From positions 14,768,821 through 14,832,820 of the forward strand of contig NC_081142.1 in NCBI RefSeq assembly GCF_958295425.1: DNA of 64,000 nt. Reading direction: 5' to 3'. This document shows, piece by piece, positions 42,501 to 64,000 of this stretch (its first letter is position 1; the number at the start of each line of letters is the position of its first letter). A program made the translations under genes and the position numbers. The DNA is from Solea solea (Eukaryota > Chordata > Actinopteri > Pleuronectiformes > Soleidae). Under the pieces are notes generated by a model, which saw only the letters and a list, made by a program, of their open reading frames with translations, searched no databases and was not told the DNA's origin.

Positions 42501-44426
42501 CAGACTCTGAGCAGAATTAAATCAACAGTGTGAGACGTTAATTTTAGTAACAATTTGGCTTTTTGTGTTTTTTATGTGTATATATTTGAAAAGAAACACG
42601 AGGTCACCATGCTGACTTTGTAGGCAATGTCCTCAATTTGACATATCACATTTTTTCACCATTGACACAGTATGAATATTCATTTTTACATTTCAAATAC
42701 AGTTAATTTGTTCTATCTGCATGTTTACTTTGTTCTGTCAGAACTTAGATACAAATTCTTTTCTACAATCCCCTCAAAAACATATTCCAAATAAAATTTT
42801 AAAAAGTATATGTTCTTTATAAGCAGTAGCAGGAAAAAGGTAAGTCATGTCCTTCCATTAGATGTCTTAATCATATACAGGGCAGTTTATTTGAGTAAAA
42901 AATAAATCTATGTCTCTCAGGTACATCCTAAGAAGCTAAAATCTATATTTAAGAAAAAAAAAAAGCTTTATCATTTACATGTGCTGTCTTTGCAATAGGA
43001 TTTTATTAACCCTAAAATGCTAAATAATAGGTACCTGAGACACATAGCTGTGCATCTCTCCTGGCTACACAATAATATTAATTAATTTAGTTGCCCCACA
43101 TAACTCTTATAAACATAAAGTGATACAGTTCAACCTGGCCCAAAATATTAATTTCCAGTAGGTAGGACAGGTCTGTCTAGGTGAGGGACGTCAGGATCCT
43201 ACACTGGTGTTGCCAAATGTGTCCTCCTTGTCCTTTGTCCAGGTGGAAGTAAAGAAGGCTGAGCCTCGTGACAACAAAGCTCCTGGCCAGCTTGGCCCTG
43301 GCCAGTGGGCACCCAGGGGCATCTTGAGTGCAGCTAATGGTTGGACAGCACAGCCTGCCCAGGGCTGGCAACAGGCGTACGGGCCACAGGGTGAGTGGGA
43401 ACAAGTCCCAGAGCAGAGCGTGTGAAGCTTTCTGTTCAGAGGAAAGCCTAGTAAAGACTTTTGAAAATGTATTTAATCCTCTGTTCTGACATTAACCTTG
43501 TTCGTGCTTGTTACTGCTTACATTGTTTGAATGTTAAATTGATTTATATGAACACTTGATGTTTCAGGCACTCAATCCATTTTTTTTCTTCTTTTTACAG
43601 GAGTGTGGGTGTCGACTACTGGACAACCTATAGGTAATGCATTTGACTGCACACAAAAGATATTTAGTATTTCCAGTCCAGTATATTTTTTGTATTTTGT
43701 TTAACAGTGGATTGATCAATCACACTGCAGATGGATGTGTGCTTGCCATGTGATTGTGGTCTTATCTTGAAATTCTTTGTAAAGGAAAAAAGTGCAACGA
43801 GTGAGGCCAAAATGCCGATGACAGTTAACAGCACGTGTTATCACTGATTCATAATGGCTGAGGCTGCTGATAATATTCTGCTCGAGACAGATGGCAGCCT
43901 TGAATGTATTCCAGTCTCCCTCTGCTATTGGTCAGACTCAGTTTCATATCCCCACCTCCGGGTCAACCTGCAGGACTTGCTGCAGTATCGGCATTCATGC
44001 TCACTCAAACTGTTCCTCATGTACCATTAAGTACTAGATAGCGTCCTGTGAATTCAATTTTTTTAAACCATTTGTGATCTTTTCTGTGACAGCTGTTTAG
44101 TAAGACTAAACTAATGCAATTCAGACGTAGTGTACACAGCACTGTTGATCGCATACAGTATGCTGCCCAGCCAAAAAAAAACGCTTCGCTTAGTGCCTGT
44201 CATACACGCCTGTGGGGGCAGTGTTATGATCTGGGGCTGTGCCAGTTGGTCGGGGTAGGTTTAGCAACATTTAGTTCCCCAAAATTAGGTCAGCTTACTC
44301 TCTAAAAGTGAATGAACTGAATGACCAGGTTTTTCAGCATACATTTCAAAATCACAGTGCTGGGATGCACCACTTGTGTACGGGAGAAGACTGAACACAG
44401 CTTAAATATTAGCAAGTTGTCAATGA

Positions 44427-44465
<39 letters not shown>

Positions 44466-47400
44466 ATATATATATATATATACATATATGTATATATATG
44501 TATATATATATAGTTTAGAACCTGACAGTGTATATAAAGCATGAACTGATGTTTATTTTACCCATGTCTATGAAATGGTTCTGTTCTCTGTTGGTGCAGG
44601 CGGATATGGACCTGCATTGACTGCGGGCCGGGGGACACCCACACAGCCTCCATCACCTTTCAACGCGTTCCTGGTCACAACACCCGCAGGTGGCTTTGCT
44701 GCACCTCAGGGCTACCCTCAACAGGGCTACAGCACAGCACCTCATTTTGGTCAGTAGTACATGACACACTCACCCATCACACTATGACATTTAGTTGACA
44801 TTGCTACAGAGTGAGAGTCAGATAACATGGCATATGTAAGGATACACTGTGATTGAGGCAAAATATAATAAGTTTCTGAAAAAAACCATTGAGGTGTTTT
44901 TTTGGACATTTCAAATGTGTTAGCTGAGTCAGTGTCAGGTTAGCCTGGCAGCTTTGCTGTTGCTGTGGTCAGGGAGGAACCTTCATCTTATCAGACATGG
45001 ACAGATACTGTGTGAGCTGCACGAAATGCTGCTAAAAAGGCTGTGGGGAGGATTTTCAACTTTCTCCAATTAAGGTTGTCATCAGACCAAGCTACTGTAT
45101 TGCATATCATGAACAATATATTATTAAAATATTAAAATAAAATATAACAAAAATGCGCTGAGCAGATAACTAATTAATCTCATAGGTGCTACATTTGGTT
45201 TGGTTACTTTTATTCATGCAGACTAACATTAGTTAATTTGTTGGTGAAACTGATCAATATCTTGACTTGTAATGGTTTTCTTCTGTTAGTATGTTTAACT
45301 GGATTTTTCTTATGTTTAAAAAACAAAAAAAAAACAATGCCATGTGTTTTGCTTGAGTCTAAGATGACTTCTCTAGTGCTTGACCAAGGTCATGGTATAC
45401 AACATAATATTTAAAGCACTAACAAAATGTTCATTATTGGTGACAGAAGTTGTATTATTATCCAGCAGGTTACAGTTTTGGCACACCCCAAGCAGACCAG
45501 TATGCTGCACAGGTTCCTCCTCCACCCACCACTCCAGGAACTGCACCTCTGGGCTTTGCCCCCGCCACCACACCAACTCAGGACTTGAGCAAAGCTCCCA
45601 CTGGGCAGCCTGACTTCTCTTATAGCCAGTATGGTAAGAAAAGCTGTGTGCATCAATATGTTTGCTGCCTTTTTCTCTCCCATTTTCAGCTCTCTGCCTT
45701 GTCCATCTCCCTTGATATTAATGGTTTCAAGTACAGTCCATTTAAGTTCACATTTACAATCCTAAAACAAACTGGAGGTTGCTCATGGTTCCATTTAGCT
45801 TGAACAGCTACACATGCATACATGCTTTTTGCATACATGAACCTCTCCGGCTCTACCTGAAGATGCTGCTCAGATTTCACCACATCCAGGAGTCTTCAGC
45901 AGGCATGTCTGTCAAGTGTTTCCAGCTGGGCTATGGATTGGTAAAAAACATTGGTAGGTTTGAATTAGATCATCCTGCCTTGCAGTGTTTTTTGTTTTGC
46001 ATTCTTATTTCAAATTGTTTTTTAAGGGCGTTGCAACCTTCTCCTGACAGACTGACTTAATTCAAGTACTCCTCCCTCTCTCCTTCCCTGTGTATGACTT
46101 TGCCGGTTTCTTTTCCTTGACTTGGCACAATCGCCATAGAAGAGCACCAGCATGACAGTGTTGTGTTGTGTCCAACCTGCCAAGCTACCTATCAAAATGT
46201 TTTAACATTTCCATCACTTTCTCACTCGCAGCTTTGCATGCTCTTTTTGCTCTGGAGGTAGGGTCAGATATTAGAGCCTTGTGCAAGTAATTTTTTTTGA
46301 CAAATTTCTCTGTAGGATTTGTTTTTGTGATCTCTGAAATGTTTTTGGACTGTTAGTCAAAAGATATTACCCTTGACTGTGTTAATGCTAGGATAATTAT
46401 TTCTCCAGGATTGCCCTTAAGTTGACAAATTGAGCCAAATTTCAGTCAGCATGTAGGGAAATTAGATATTTCTTCAAACCACTTCGATATACATGTAGAT
46501 AATTATGTGCCTCATTATGTTCTATGGCTTAAAGAAGTCCTATGTTGATTTTCAAGTTATATACTGTATACACGTGCAGAATTAAGAGGCCGAGATCATG
46601 CTAAGAGCACAACTGGAGGCTGAAGGTTTTTAGCTCTGACCCAGAACAAAGATCCAGGGATCCTGGGAAAAAGGAACAAGCTTCGTCTTCACTGAACATT
46701 TCACCCTTTCAGCAACATAATCACACTTTCAGACGAGAATCAAATACTCATTGAATAGCTACATGCAGTTTTCTGGCTGGCTAGTATTTTTCTCCTGACT
46801 TTGCTTAAAGCAGCTTCACACTGCTGGATCTGTAGTCATGTGATCACTGTCAGTCATGATAGGTGCCCATTTTGTTAAGTGTTTCTTACTTGTGCTATCT
46901 GCCATCCAGCTTTTCGTCTTTAGGTAGAAAAAAGACAGCAGAGAGTCACGATGGTTTTGTGAAATGAGCAGAAAATCCGAAATTCTAATGTAATCTCACA
47001 TCCCAACAATAACGTTAAGACACTGTATACAACATTTTCAGTTGTGTAAAGTTAGCAAATGGTTGATGTTAGATAAGATAAGGTGACGTGAGGTAATCCT
47101 TTATTAGTAATCCCCATTGGGGGATATTTATAAAGGCAAATTAGGTGAGTTTGATTCAGTCAAGGTTCAGTTTGGCTGATGTAGGTTTAGGCTGTAAAAA
47201 ATTGGTTATGCGTAAGGATTAAAATCCGTCTTTGATAATGTTTTGTGAATTGTTCCATGAACTACTTTTTTTGCTGGTTTTAACAAAAAAAGATCACTAA
47301 TGGAGTACATTTGGCAACTTTTGGATGTTTAAATGTCATTTAATGACCCTAAGTTATTGTGCTGCTCCTTTTGATCTCATGCGACTCAGTGAACTATAGA

Positions 47401-49906
47401 CCTGTGCCTTTCCAAGAAACTACTCTCAACAATGCATTTGTGTGATGAAAGAATAAAACTGGCATTATGCCCATCTGAGAGGTTTCAAGATAACATCTTT
47501 CGTGCTGAAATGAAAGATAAGCTGTTGTGGCTTGTGAGATCCGAACTGAATCCAAAAATTGATGGTATGCTTTGGAGAATGTCAGTGACATGTATTCAAG
47601 ACATATTTTACTCATTACAACATGCAGAACTTATGGCGTTGTTGTTTATAGTCTCCTCATAATATTGTGGGGTGGAAAAGCACATTTATCACGTTATTGA
47701 AATCTTAGTGCACATTTCATTAGATTTCCTGAGACCAGGCTGGCATGATTAAAAAGTTAGGTGTGCTAGCAGATAGCTCACACATTCACCCTCCATTTTG
47801 TTTTGACGTTCCAGATGATGCTGAGCAGCGATGCCTCACCAAGTGTAGTGCAGGCCCATTAACCTAGTATATACCCATTCTAAATGTAAAGCTCTGTTAG
47901 CTCAGTAAGGGGGGGGACTATTTAAAGTAGGTGGCCAGCAGCATCTGGGTTTAGTCAACCTGGTCTCCTCATCTCATTGATAGGCTTGGGTAACTACCCA
48001 CAGGACCCCTCTGCCTACGGACCAACGCGTCCTTCTCACAGTTATGGTCAGGATGAGCAGGGAGTATATAGTGCAGGTAGGTGCCAGCATCGTCTTCTCC
48101 ACCCACAAAAGTAGCTTTTTCAGTACTGTAGTGTTTATAGAGCAGCAGCCTGGTACTGCCTTTTTTTCTTTTTTTTTGCTCTATGTTTAGTATTTTGCAT
48201 ATACATTTTGCATGTACATACAAATTACTCTCTGTACTCTTGCGTAGTAGAAACACAGCCCCTCTCTCTTTTTGCTGAGTCCACTTCAATGCTGTTTACA
48301 TAGAAATGAGGCGTTTTAAGCTCTAAGCATGTTATCCATCTTCCTCAGGGGCTGTAGCTTTACTATACCAAAAGTGACCACATCCCCTTTTCTTGTCTTT
48401 TTACTCACGCTGACTGCATTGCTTTGCTGATTATAAAGGGATGATCTAATTGTCAGAAGTTGTGTTCATGGTTCGGTTGTCTCTATGCATCAACAGTCCA
48501 ATCACCCGTTGTTTTTTCCCCCCATGTACTGTCTCCACATTGTAGCTGAAGGGGTGAGAAAGGAAAGAAGATTTAAAGGACACAATGCCAGTAAATTGTC
48601 AGCTTCTCTCAGATTCGTCTGACTGATGCTCCTGTTGGGACTGTTCCCTGTTATCAGACTTTGAGCACTCAAAAAGACATGTTTTTCTTTCAAAATGTCT
48701 CCCTTTTCTTTCACCTTCTCTCTCTCTTTCAGTTATGTATGACTTTCTGTGCTCCAATATGTATGGTGACATGTCAAAAAAGGCTCTGTTGCTACCAGGA
48801 TTTTACCAGGGAAGGGAAATAACCGTTCACTTGTAAAATGCTGTAAAGATTAAGCTGCAGCTTGGTTCTGCATTAAACCAGCATTCCCCCCCCCCATTTT
48901 TCCAGATAAGTTTCCCTCCCTGGTGTCCCTTTTCTGTTTGCACTGAGGTGGTGCCATCTAGTGTCTAAATAGGGCGACACTGTGCTTGTTGCACAGATTA
49001 AAACCTTGATATCATCCTCAGTTGATCCACTTTTAGGTTTAAATACAGATTTTGTCTTTGTACCATAACAGTACTATTCTTATATGCAACAGTACAAGAG
49101 TAAAAATCCACCACAAGCCATGCAAAACTTGATAGAAAATCAGCTGAACAAAAATTACCTGAAATGATCACCTTATTTTATTGTTTTATGATTTATTGTT
49201 TGATGATATTGATATATTGTTTAGAATTTGAAAAATGTGTGAAAATTATGAAAAGGTGGCTCATGAAAAGTTCCCAACACATAAGGTGAAGTCTACAACA
49301 TGTTAGATAATAGAATTCTCTATTTACAATGACAAACAAAAGTTATAAATCCTAATTGCTTCAGGCTCTATGTTATGTTTATAGATACAGGAGCATAATG
49401 GTAACGTTAATGGTGGTGTTGTGATATTAACAGTAATACTTGAATTTCACATAGATGGATGTCATATCTTGGTACTTTCAGCTGCATCACAATTGTGATT
49501 CATTAAAAATAAAAATGCATCACCTGCAAATAACAACATACTTTTCATCATGTACCAGTGGAAGGATACGTGGTGGATTTTTCCTGTACTTCAAACTAGT
49601 GAGAATTTGACACTAAGCATGTCATGTAATCCATATTTTAGAGTAAGACCTCTCCTTAAATGATGTATGGTTACTCTTGACAATAAAACCCTTTTTCTCT
49701 CCATCCCCCCATCTCTCTTCTTGTCCACCTCAGGGTACGGCCAGGAACTAACAGCTTTCGGCCACAGTTTCGCTGACCCCAGCCAGCCGACAGCTTCGTA
49801 CGGGCCACCAACAGCACAGCCCGCCGCTGGACCACAGTCTGCAGCCACTGCATTTGGCAGAGGGCAGAATCACAACGTACAGGGCTTCCACCCATATCGA
49901 CGCTGA
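32775..49906 (+). CDS. dazap1: DAZ-associated protein 1 (two-RRM RNA-binding protein)
   Basis: Thirteen coding exons: 32775-32806, 34198-34238, 35505-35671, 36073-36138, 37107-37214, 37425-37473, 40365-40447, 43243-43390, 43601-43633, 44600-44749, 45469-45633, 47984-48076 and 49734-49906. Phases agree and give 435 aa (human 407). RRM1 (about 11-88) has RNP2 KLFVGGL and RNP1 RGFGFVKF; RRM2 (about 113-190) has KIFVGGI and RGFGFITF. The rest is a Pro/Gly/Gln/Tyr-rich tail ending RGQNHNVQGFHPYRR, identical to the known C-terminus, which carries the nuclear-transport signal. DAZAP1 is an hnRNP-like factor in splicing, mRNA export and translation, needed for spermatogenesis in mouse. Exon 12 (31 codons) is an in-frame addition relative to the main human form. 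Intron 9 holds a Tc1-like relic. Confidence 0.97.
42060..42350. other. GC-rich islet inside dazap1 intron 7
   Basis: A 250-300 base GC-rich patch with CGG/GCC content stands out in AT-rich intron DNA. It contains a short perfect hairpin GCTGCCGGCGGCAGC (about 42151-42165). Open frames exist on both strands (42050-42286 minus, 42101-42367 plus) but neither resembles a known protein. It could be a regulatory island, an alternative exon or an old repeat. Confidence 0.35.
44115..44345 (+). pseudogene. Decayed Tc1-like transposase fragment
   Basis: GGGGGCAGTGTTATGATCTG (the GGSVMIWG block of Tc1-like transposases), then CCAGTTGGTCGGG, TTTAGCAACATT and finally GAACTGAATGACCAGGTTTT (LNDQV block). 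The order agrees with an intact element, but frames are broken and only about 230 bases remain. It lies in dazap1 intron 9, sense orientation. Confidence 0.65.
44430..44513. repeat. (TA)n microsatellite
   Basis: An imperfect TA tract with TGTA interruptions in dazap1 intron 9, about 90 bases before the exon 10 acceptor. Confidence 0.95.
47080..47150 (+). repeat. Degraded LINE-tail-like repeat
   Basis: AATCCTTTATTAGTAATCCC and ATTGGGGGATATTTA resemble the fish tail 'ctttattagtcccacaatggggaaatt'. Short and diverged; in dazap1 intron 11. Confidence 0.4.
48952..48964 (-). promoter_or_regulatory. CTCF-like motif
   Basis: On the minus strand the sequence is ACACTAGATGGCA, one mismatch (first base) to CCASYAGRKGGCR. 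Located in dazap1 intron 12. Motif evidence only. Confidence 0.3.
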
Positions 49907-50620
49907 CCGCCACTTCTGGCCATTGGCGATGTGTAAAATTGAGTAACAAAAAAACAAAAAAAGAAGTCAGGGAAATGTTTGTTTTTTGCGAAAAAGCAAA
50001 ACTGGAATTCTGGATCGTTCTATGGGAGTGTTGAATGCACACAGTTTGTGAAACGGAACCAATTATGAAAGCAGGGATTCCAGTAAATTCAATGGGGTGT
50101 AATGACCCCCACCCTTTTTTTTTTTGCCTAACTTAAAGGAACATTCAGCAGAAAGAAGCTTTTTACCCCCCCTCCCCACCTCCTACCCCATGTTTTGTAG
50201 TAGAACTCAACTACTTTGCAATAATTTTGATTGTCTGGTCAAACACTAGCACAGAGACTATGTAACGAGACTTGCATATAAATATGTATATTTATGGTGG
50301 ACACAAATGAAAACAGGGTCTCAAGTTTCCTCAGCTTTAAATTCTAGGGAAAAATGTTTTTATTTTTCATTTGGTGAACTTTGTTTACTTTCTGAGCCTT
50401 TAAAGTTTGTTTAAAATGGAGAGTATGAATATATATATTATACACAAACTGTGCAATTTTTTAAAAAGAGAATTTTGTACTATAAATGTACACTTTGCTT
50501 GTTTTTTTATTTAAAGATGTAGACTTCCCTCAGGTGGCTGTTTTGGGTGCATTTTTGCACTTATGCAAAAAGAAAAAAAGGACAAATTATTACAAAAATA
50601 AATGTTTTATTGATACAGTG
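49907..50620 (+). other. dazap1: dazap1 3' untranslated region with AATAAA
   Basis: Runs from the stop codon (49904-49906) to a canonical AATAAA at 50597-50602. The UTR holds a poly-T run (50117-50126) and a C-rich run with CCCCCCTCCCC at about 50166. AT-rich elements such as TTTTTAAAAAGAG and TATATATTATACAC lie in its second half. Mammalian DAZAP1 also has a long, well conserved 3' UTR, so regulatory content is plausible. Confidence 0.7.
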
Positions 50621-50624
50621 CTTG

Positions 50625-51470
50625 TTATGGATGTTGGGTGAATTTGCGTCTGGTGTTTTAGTGGAAGGAGGGCTGTGATAATAATCTCTGTAATCAATCA
50701 GTCAGTCAGCTGTAAAACTATGAGCTACAACAAATCATCTTCTAATCCAGGCTTTTACAATTACAGTTTTGGGACACCGGTGGCTTTTGGGTGGTTTATT
50801 TTTGTTTTAGGATCAACCATTCTACTTGCAGAGTTTAGTCTAGACTTATACTTTAAATAATTGACAGTGATTTACATACCAAACGTCTTGAAAAATTTAA
50901 ATTTTCAACTCATTAGTTTGGACAGAAATGGCAGCTATTGTAGAAACATTATTGAAGACGTTATGTGTTATTGTTCTAAAGTTATTCTACAAAATGTACT
51001 GTTGTCATACATTTAAATGTCCACAGTTCTTGAGCAGTGCAGAAATCACATTGATAATTGCAGTAATCGCATCTGCCAGTATGGGGATTAGCAAGTTTTC
51101 TCTGGTTTAGATCATTATTGTTGCTTAGTTATTCATAGACTGAACAACTAAAGTAAAATAATTGATTATTCAAATGAAGATAATCATTTGTGAAAACAAT
51201 CAGTTGCATGTTTGATGTAAGGAGCTGAATCACTGGCATATATAGTGACTGATCATAACCAACTCCTAAGAACTTTATTAGATTTTTAAAAGTAATTCAT
51301 TCTACAAATCGAGAAAGACATGACTGCCTGCGGGTAATGTTGAATAATCATATACAGTCCCAAGATTGACGGACCATATCCGGGTTAGAGGTTGTTCTAT
51401 GTTTGATTCCCCAAGTCATTTCCTAGTTCTTAGCATGTTAGCACCAAGCTAACTACCTTCCCGTATTGAA
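50625..51470. other. Intergenic between dazap1 and dpp9, no gene seen
   Basis: Short AT-rich spacer of under 1 kb between the dazap1 polyadenylation signal and the dpp9 promoter. The two genes run in the same direction. Small open frames at 50675-50860 and 50928-51110 look like random translation. Confidence 0.6.
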
Positions 51471-51474
51471 AATA

Positions 51475-51565
51475 GTTGACTTCTGCTAATCTTACTGAGA
51501 TTTCCACACGGGCGTTTCTTCGACACAGGGACAGTGGAGTCTCGACGGGTCTGCGGCTAGAACGC
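51475..51565 (+). promoter_or_regulatory. dpp9: Putative dpp9 promoter and noncoding first exon
   Basis: A CpG-richer patch (CACACGGGCGTTTCTTCGAC, CTCGACGGGTCTGCGGCTAG) ends at a donor-like AACGC|GTAAGC (exon end 51565). The next exon begins after an acceptor at 52903 and carries the long-form ATG. The gap and orientation fit an untranslated first exon of dpp9; this is inferred. Confidence 0.45.
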
Positions 51566-52202
51566 GTAAGCTGTTAGAGGTGTTTTTTTACCTGCATTAA
51601 CTGAATGTGGCATTAGCTATCGAGTCGTTATTCTCCGTTTAACGAGAAGCTAACGTGTTAGCATCATCACAGCAGATGAGGGATTGATCATGTCAAATGG
51701 AAATAAGATTCGAGTCATTTCAGTCACACTAGTGAATTTAAAGGGCATGCACTGTGCATTAGCTGACAGGACGCTGCCAGAGATGATTATGTTTTAAATG
51801 TGATGAAAATATCACCAAGAAATCGACTCATTATATTGTGTTAATGCTGCTTTATAACCTCAGCACACTGCATGTATTTGACATCCTTGCTTACTTTGGA
51901 TGGTATTTGCGTTAATCATACCTTTTTTTCAAAACAAACATCAGCTGAATGATGATGCAAAAAATCAGTCCTGGTGCCAGGATTAAGTGACTAAGGTGGC
52001 TTTTAAAATTGTCATAATATAGTATCAATCAATTAAAACAGGATCGTTTTAATAAAGGATGATTACTGGTAAATAATAAATACTGTGTAAATACTTATAC
52101 AGCAACTAAATAGTTGATTGTGTTTATGAGCAGGGGTGTTGCCCTGTAGGCATAATATGTATCTCATTCCATAATTTTATTGTTCTTAGGTGCACAAAAT
52201 GG

Positions 52203-52470
52203 GCCACACGGTTGGTTTAGTGGTTAACACTCCTGCCTTTGCAGCAAGAAGACCTGGGTTCATGACCTAGTCAGAACAAGTGCCTTTCAGCATGGAGTTT
52301 GCATGTTCTCCCCGTGTTTTCTCCAGTTTCCACTCACAGTCCAAAAACATTAGGCATTAGGATTAGGCAAATAGGACACACTAAATTGACTGCAGGTGTG
52401 AGAGTAAGTGTGAGTGAGTGTGAATGCTTGTTTGTCTCTATGTTTGTCTCTACAAAGTGAAGGGAACTGT
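52203..52470 (+). mobile_element. tRNA-derived SINE with LINE-like tail
   Basis: A tRNA-like head (TTGGTTTAGTGGTTAACACT as A box, then AAGACCTGGGTTCATGACC as B box) is followed by the body CATGGAGTTTGCATGTTCTC, CACAGTCCAAAAACATTAGG and GTGAGTGTGAATGCTTGTTT. The tail is the same family as 3340-3600, in opposite orientation. It lies in the 5' untranslated intron of dpp9. Confidence 0.85.
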
Positions 52471-52938
52471 GTAGGCATCAAAACATCCTGGCCTACAGTA
52501 TAAGGTCTGCAGTAGAATTTAGAGTAACAGTGTAACATTTGCCACAGTCATGGCACAGACGTTGCAAGGCCACGAAGAGTCTTGATGCCGTGTCACAAAG
52601 AGGGAGATTTCACATCAGAAGTAACTCACAGCTGGATAAGCAGCGGTGAACAACAGCGGCTCATCAATGAAGCAGCAAAGAGACGTCTGCTCTGAATGGG
52701 GCCGTCACTTCAGTAATAGTTTCACTGTTGATAGCATGGGAGCTTTGTGTAGGACAGGATCGCATTTTTTGTTGTTACTTTTTGTTTTCCAGTTTTGTTA
52801 ATGTAATGTCAGTTAGACCAGCTGCTGCCACGATGAGATCTGGAGCTACTGTGAACTTTAAATAGACATTTGTTTCACATCTTTATTTCTCTCCACATAC
52901 TAGGGTGTCAGATCTGGCCCTGGATAGTTGAACAGTTA

Positions 52939-63546
<10,608 letters not shown>

Positions 63547-64000
63547 TAAGCCTTTTTACACAATCTGACCTTTCCTTCCTTGCACCCTGACCTCACTTTC
63601 CTCGTCTCCTCCTCCTTCACATTCCTCCATTTATTGAAACATTTTTTCACTTGATTTTATTAAATCCTCAATAGAGGCTCTGCCAAACCTCACCACACCT
63701 CAACAGTCGTTAAATCAACGGTGATGTTTCTTTTTAGCGTCACTGAATCATGACATAAGATTAGTACGATATAGATGTTAATGTCACTGTCATAAATGAG
63801 TGTCTTTTGGTGTTGAAGCTTAGTGTTATATCTGCGGAACCAGCAGAGGGCGCTGTTTAATGTAAACAAAGAGACTTGAGGCTTTCTGACTTGGCGGCAG
63901 ACTGAGTGATAGAAAACTTATATTATCGCATTTTTTCTAATGCATCTTTCACATATCCAACTTCAACAATGCAAACAAAAAAAAGAGAGAGAGAAGCTGT
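63547..64000 (+). other. dpp9: dpp9 3' UTR and downstream flank
   Basis: Pyrimidine-rich sequence follows the stop codon. ATTAAA at 63659-63664, 113 bases after the stop, is the first likely polyadenylation hexamer; no AATAAA was seen before the window end. A CTCF-type motif lies at 63840-63852. No new gene start is visible before position 64000. Confidence 0.5.
63840..63852 (+). promoter_or_regulatory. CTCF-like motif
   Basis: CCAGCAGAGGGCG, continuing CTG, fits the vertebrate CTCF core CCASYAGRKGGCR at all 13 positions. It lies about 180 bases past the putative dpp9 polyadenylation signal, a plausible boundary position. Motif evidence only. Confidence 0.5.

Overview
This 64 kb window is nuclear DNA from a ray-finned fish, most likely a percomorph teleost. 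The genes are split by compact GT-AG introns. The proteins match vertebrate families closely, and the spaces between genes hold fish-type SINEs, LINE tails, Tc1-like relics, MITEs and many AT and GT microsatellites. There are no prokaryotic features, plasmids, phages, CRISPR arrays or viral genes.

Layout from left to right. Positions 1-1750 are AT-rich with no gene. At about 1880-2830 a GC/CpG-rich promoter area and a likely noncoding first exon lead into tmem79 (+, coding exons 4624-9801). A MITE-rich spacer follows, then ndufs7 (+, eight coding exons, 13640-18513), the complex I subunit that carries Fe-S cluster N2. gamt (-, six exons, 24476 down to 21108) converges on it tail to tail and encodes the last enzyme of creatine synthesis. 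A gene-poor 8 kb spacer with a decayed Tc1-like element separates gamt from dazap1 (+, 13 coding exons, 32775-49906), an hnRNP-type RNA-binding protein. Last comes dpp9 (+, noncoding exon near 51.5 kb, 20 coding exons, 52939-63546), a cytosolic/nuclear post-proline dipeptidyl peptidase.

I built the gene models by joining exons at splice sites and checking that the phase is kept at every junction. The predicted lengths are 436 aa (TMEM79), 219 (NDUFS7), 235 (GAMT), 435 (DAZAP1) and 884 (DPP9), all close to the human proteins as I recall them. Catalytic and ligand residues fall where they should: the DPP9 Ser/Asp/His triad and the four NDUFS7 cysteines keep constant offsets from human numbering, and GAMT Glu45 and Asp134 match exactly.

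The genes are not an operon or one pathway, although ndufs7 (respiration) and gamt (creatine) both serve energy metabolism. Order and orientation of ndufs7>, <gamt, dazap1> are the same as on human 19p13.3, so this is an old vertebrate block; tmem79 lies on 1q22 in human and DPP9 elsewhere on 19p13.3. I found no clearly new biological system. The best leads are a 757 bp transposon-like element carrying nine copies of a GGGTAAGTTGAGCC-type motif, an in-frame extra dazap1 exon where mammalian isoforms diverge, a two-start arrangement in dpp9 predicting nuclear and cytosolic forms, tandem splice acceptors in dazap1 and dpp9, and a CRE plus YY1-like site sitting on the ndufs7 start codon.
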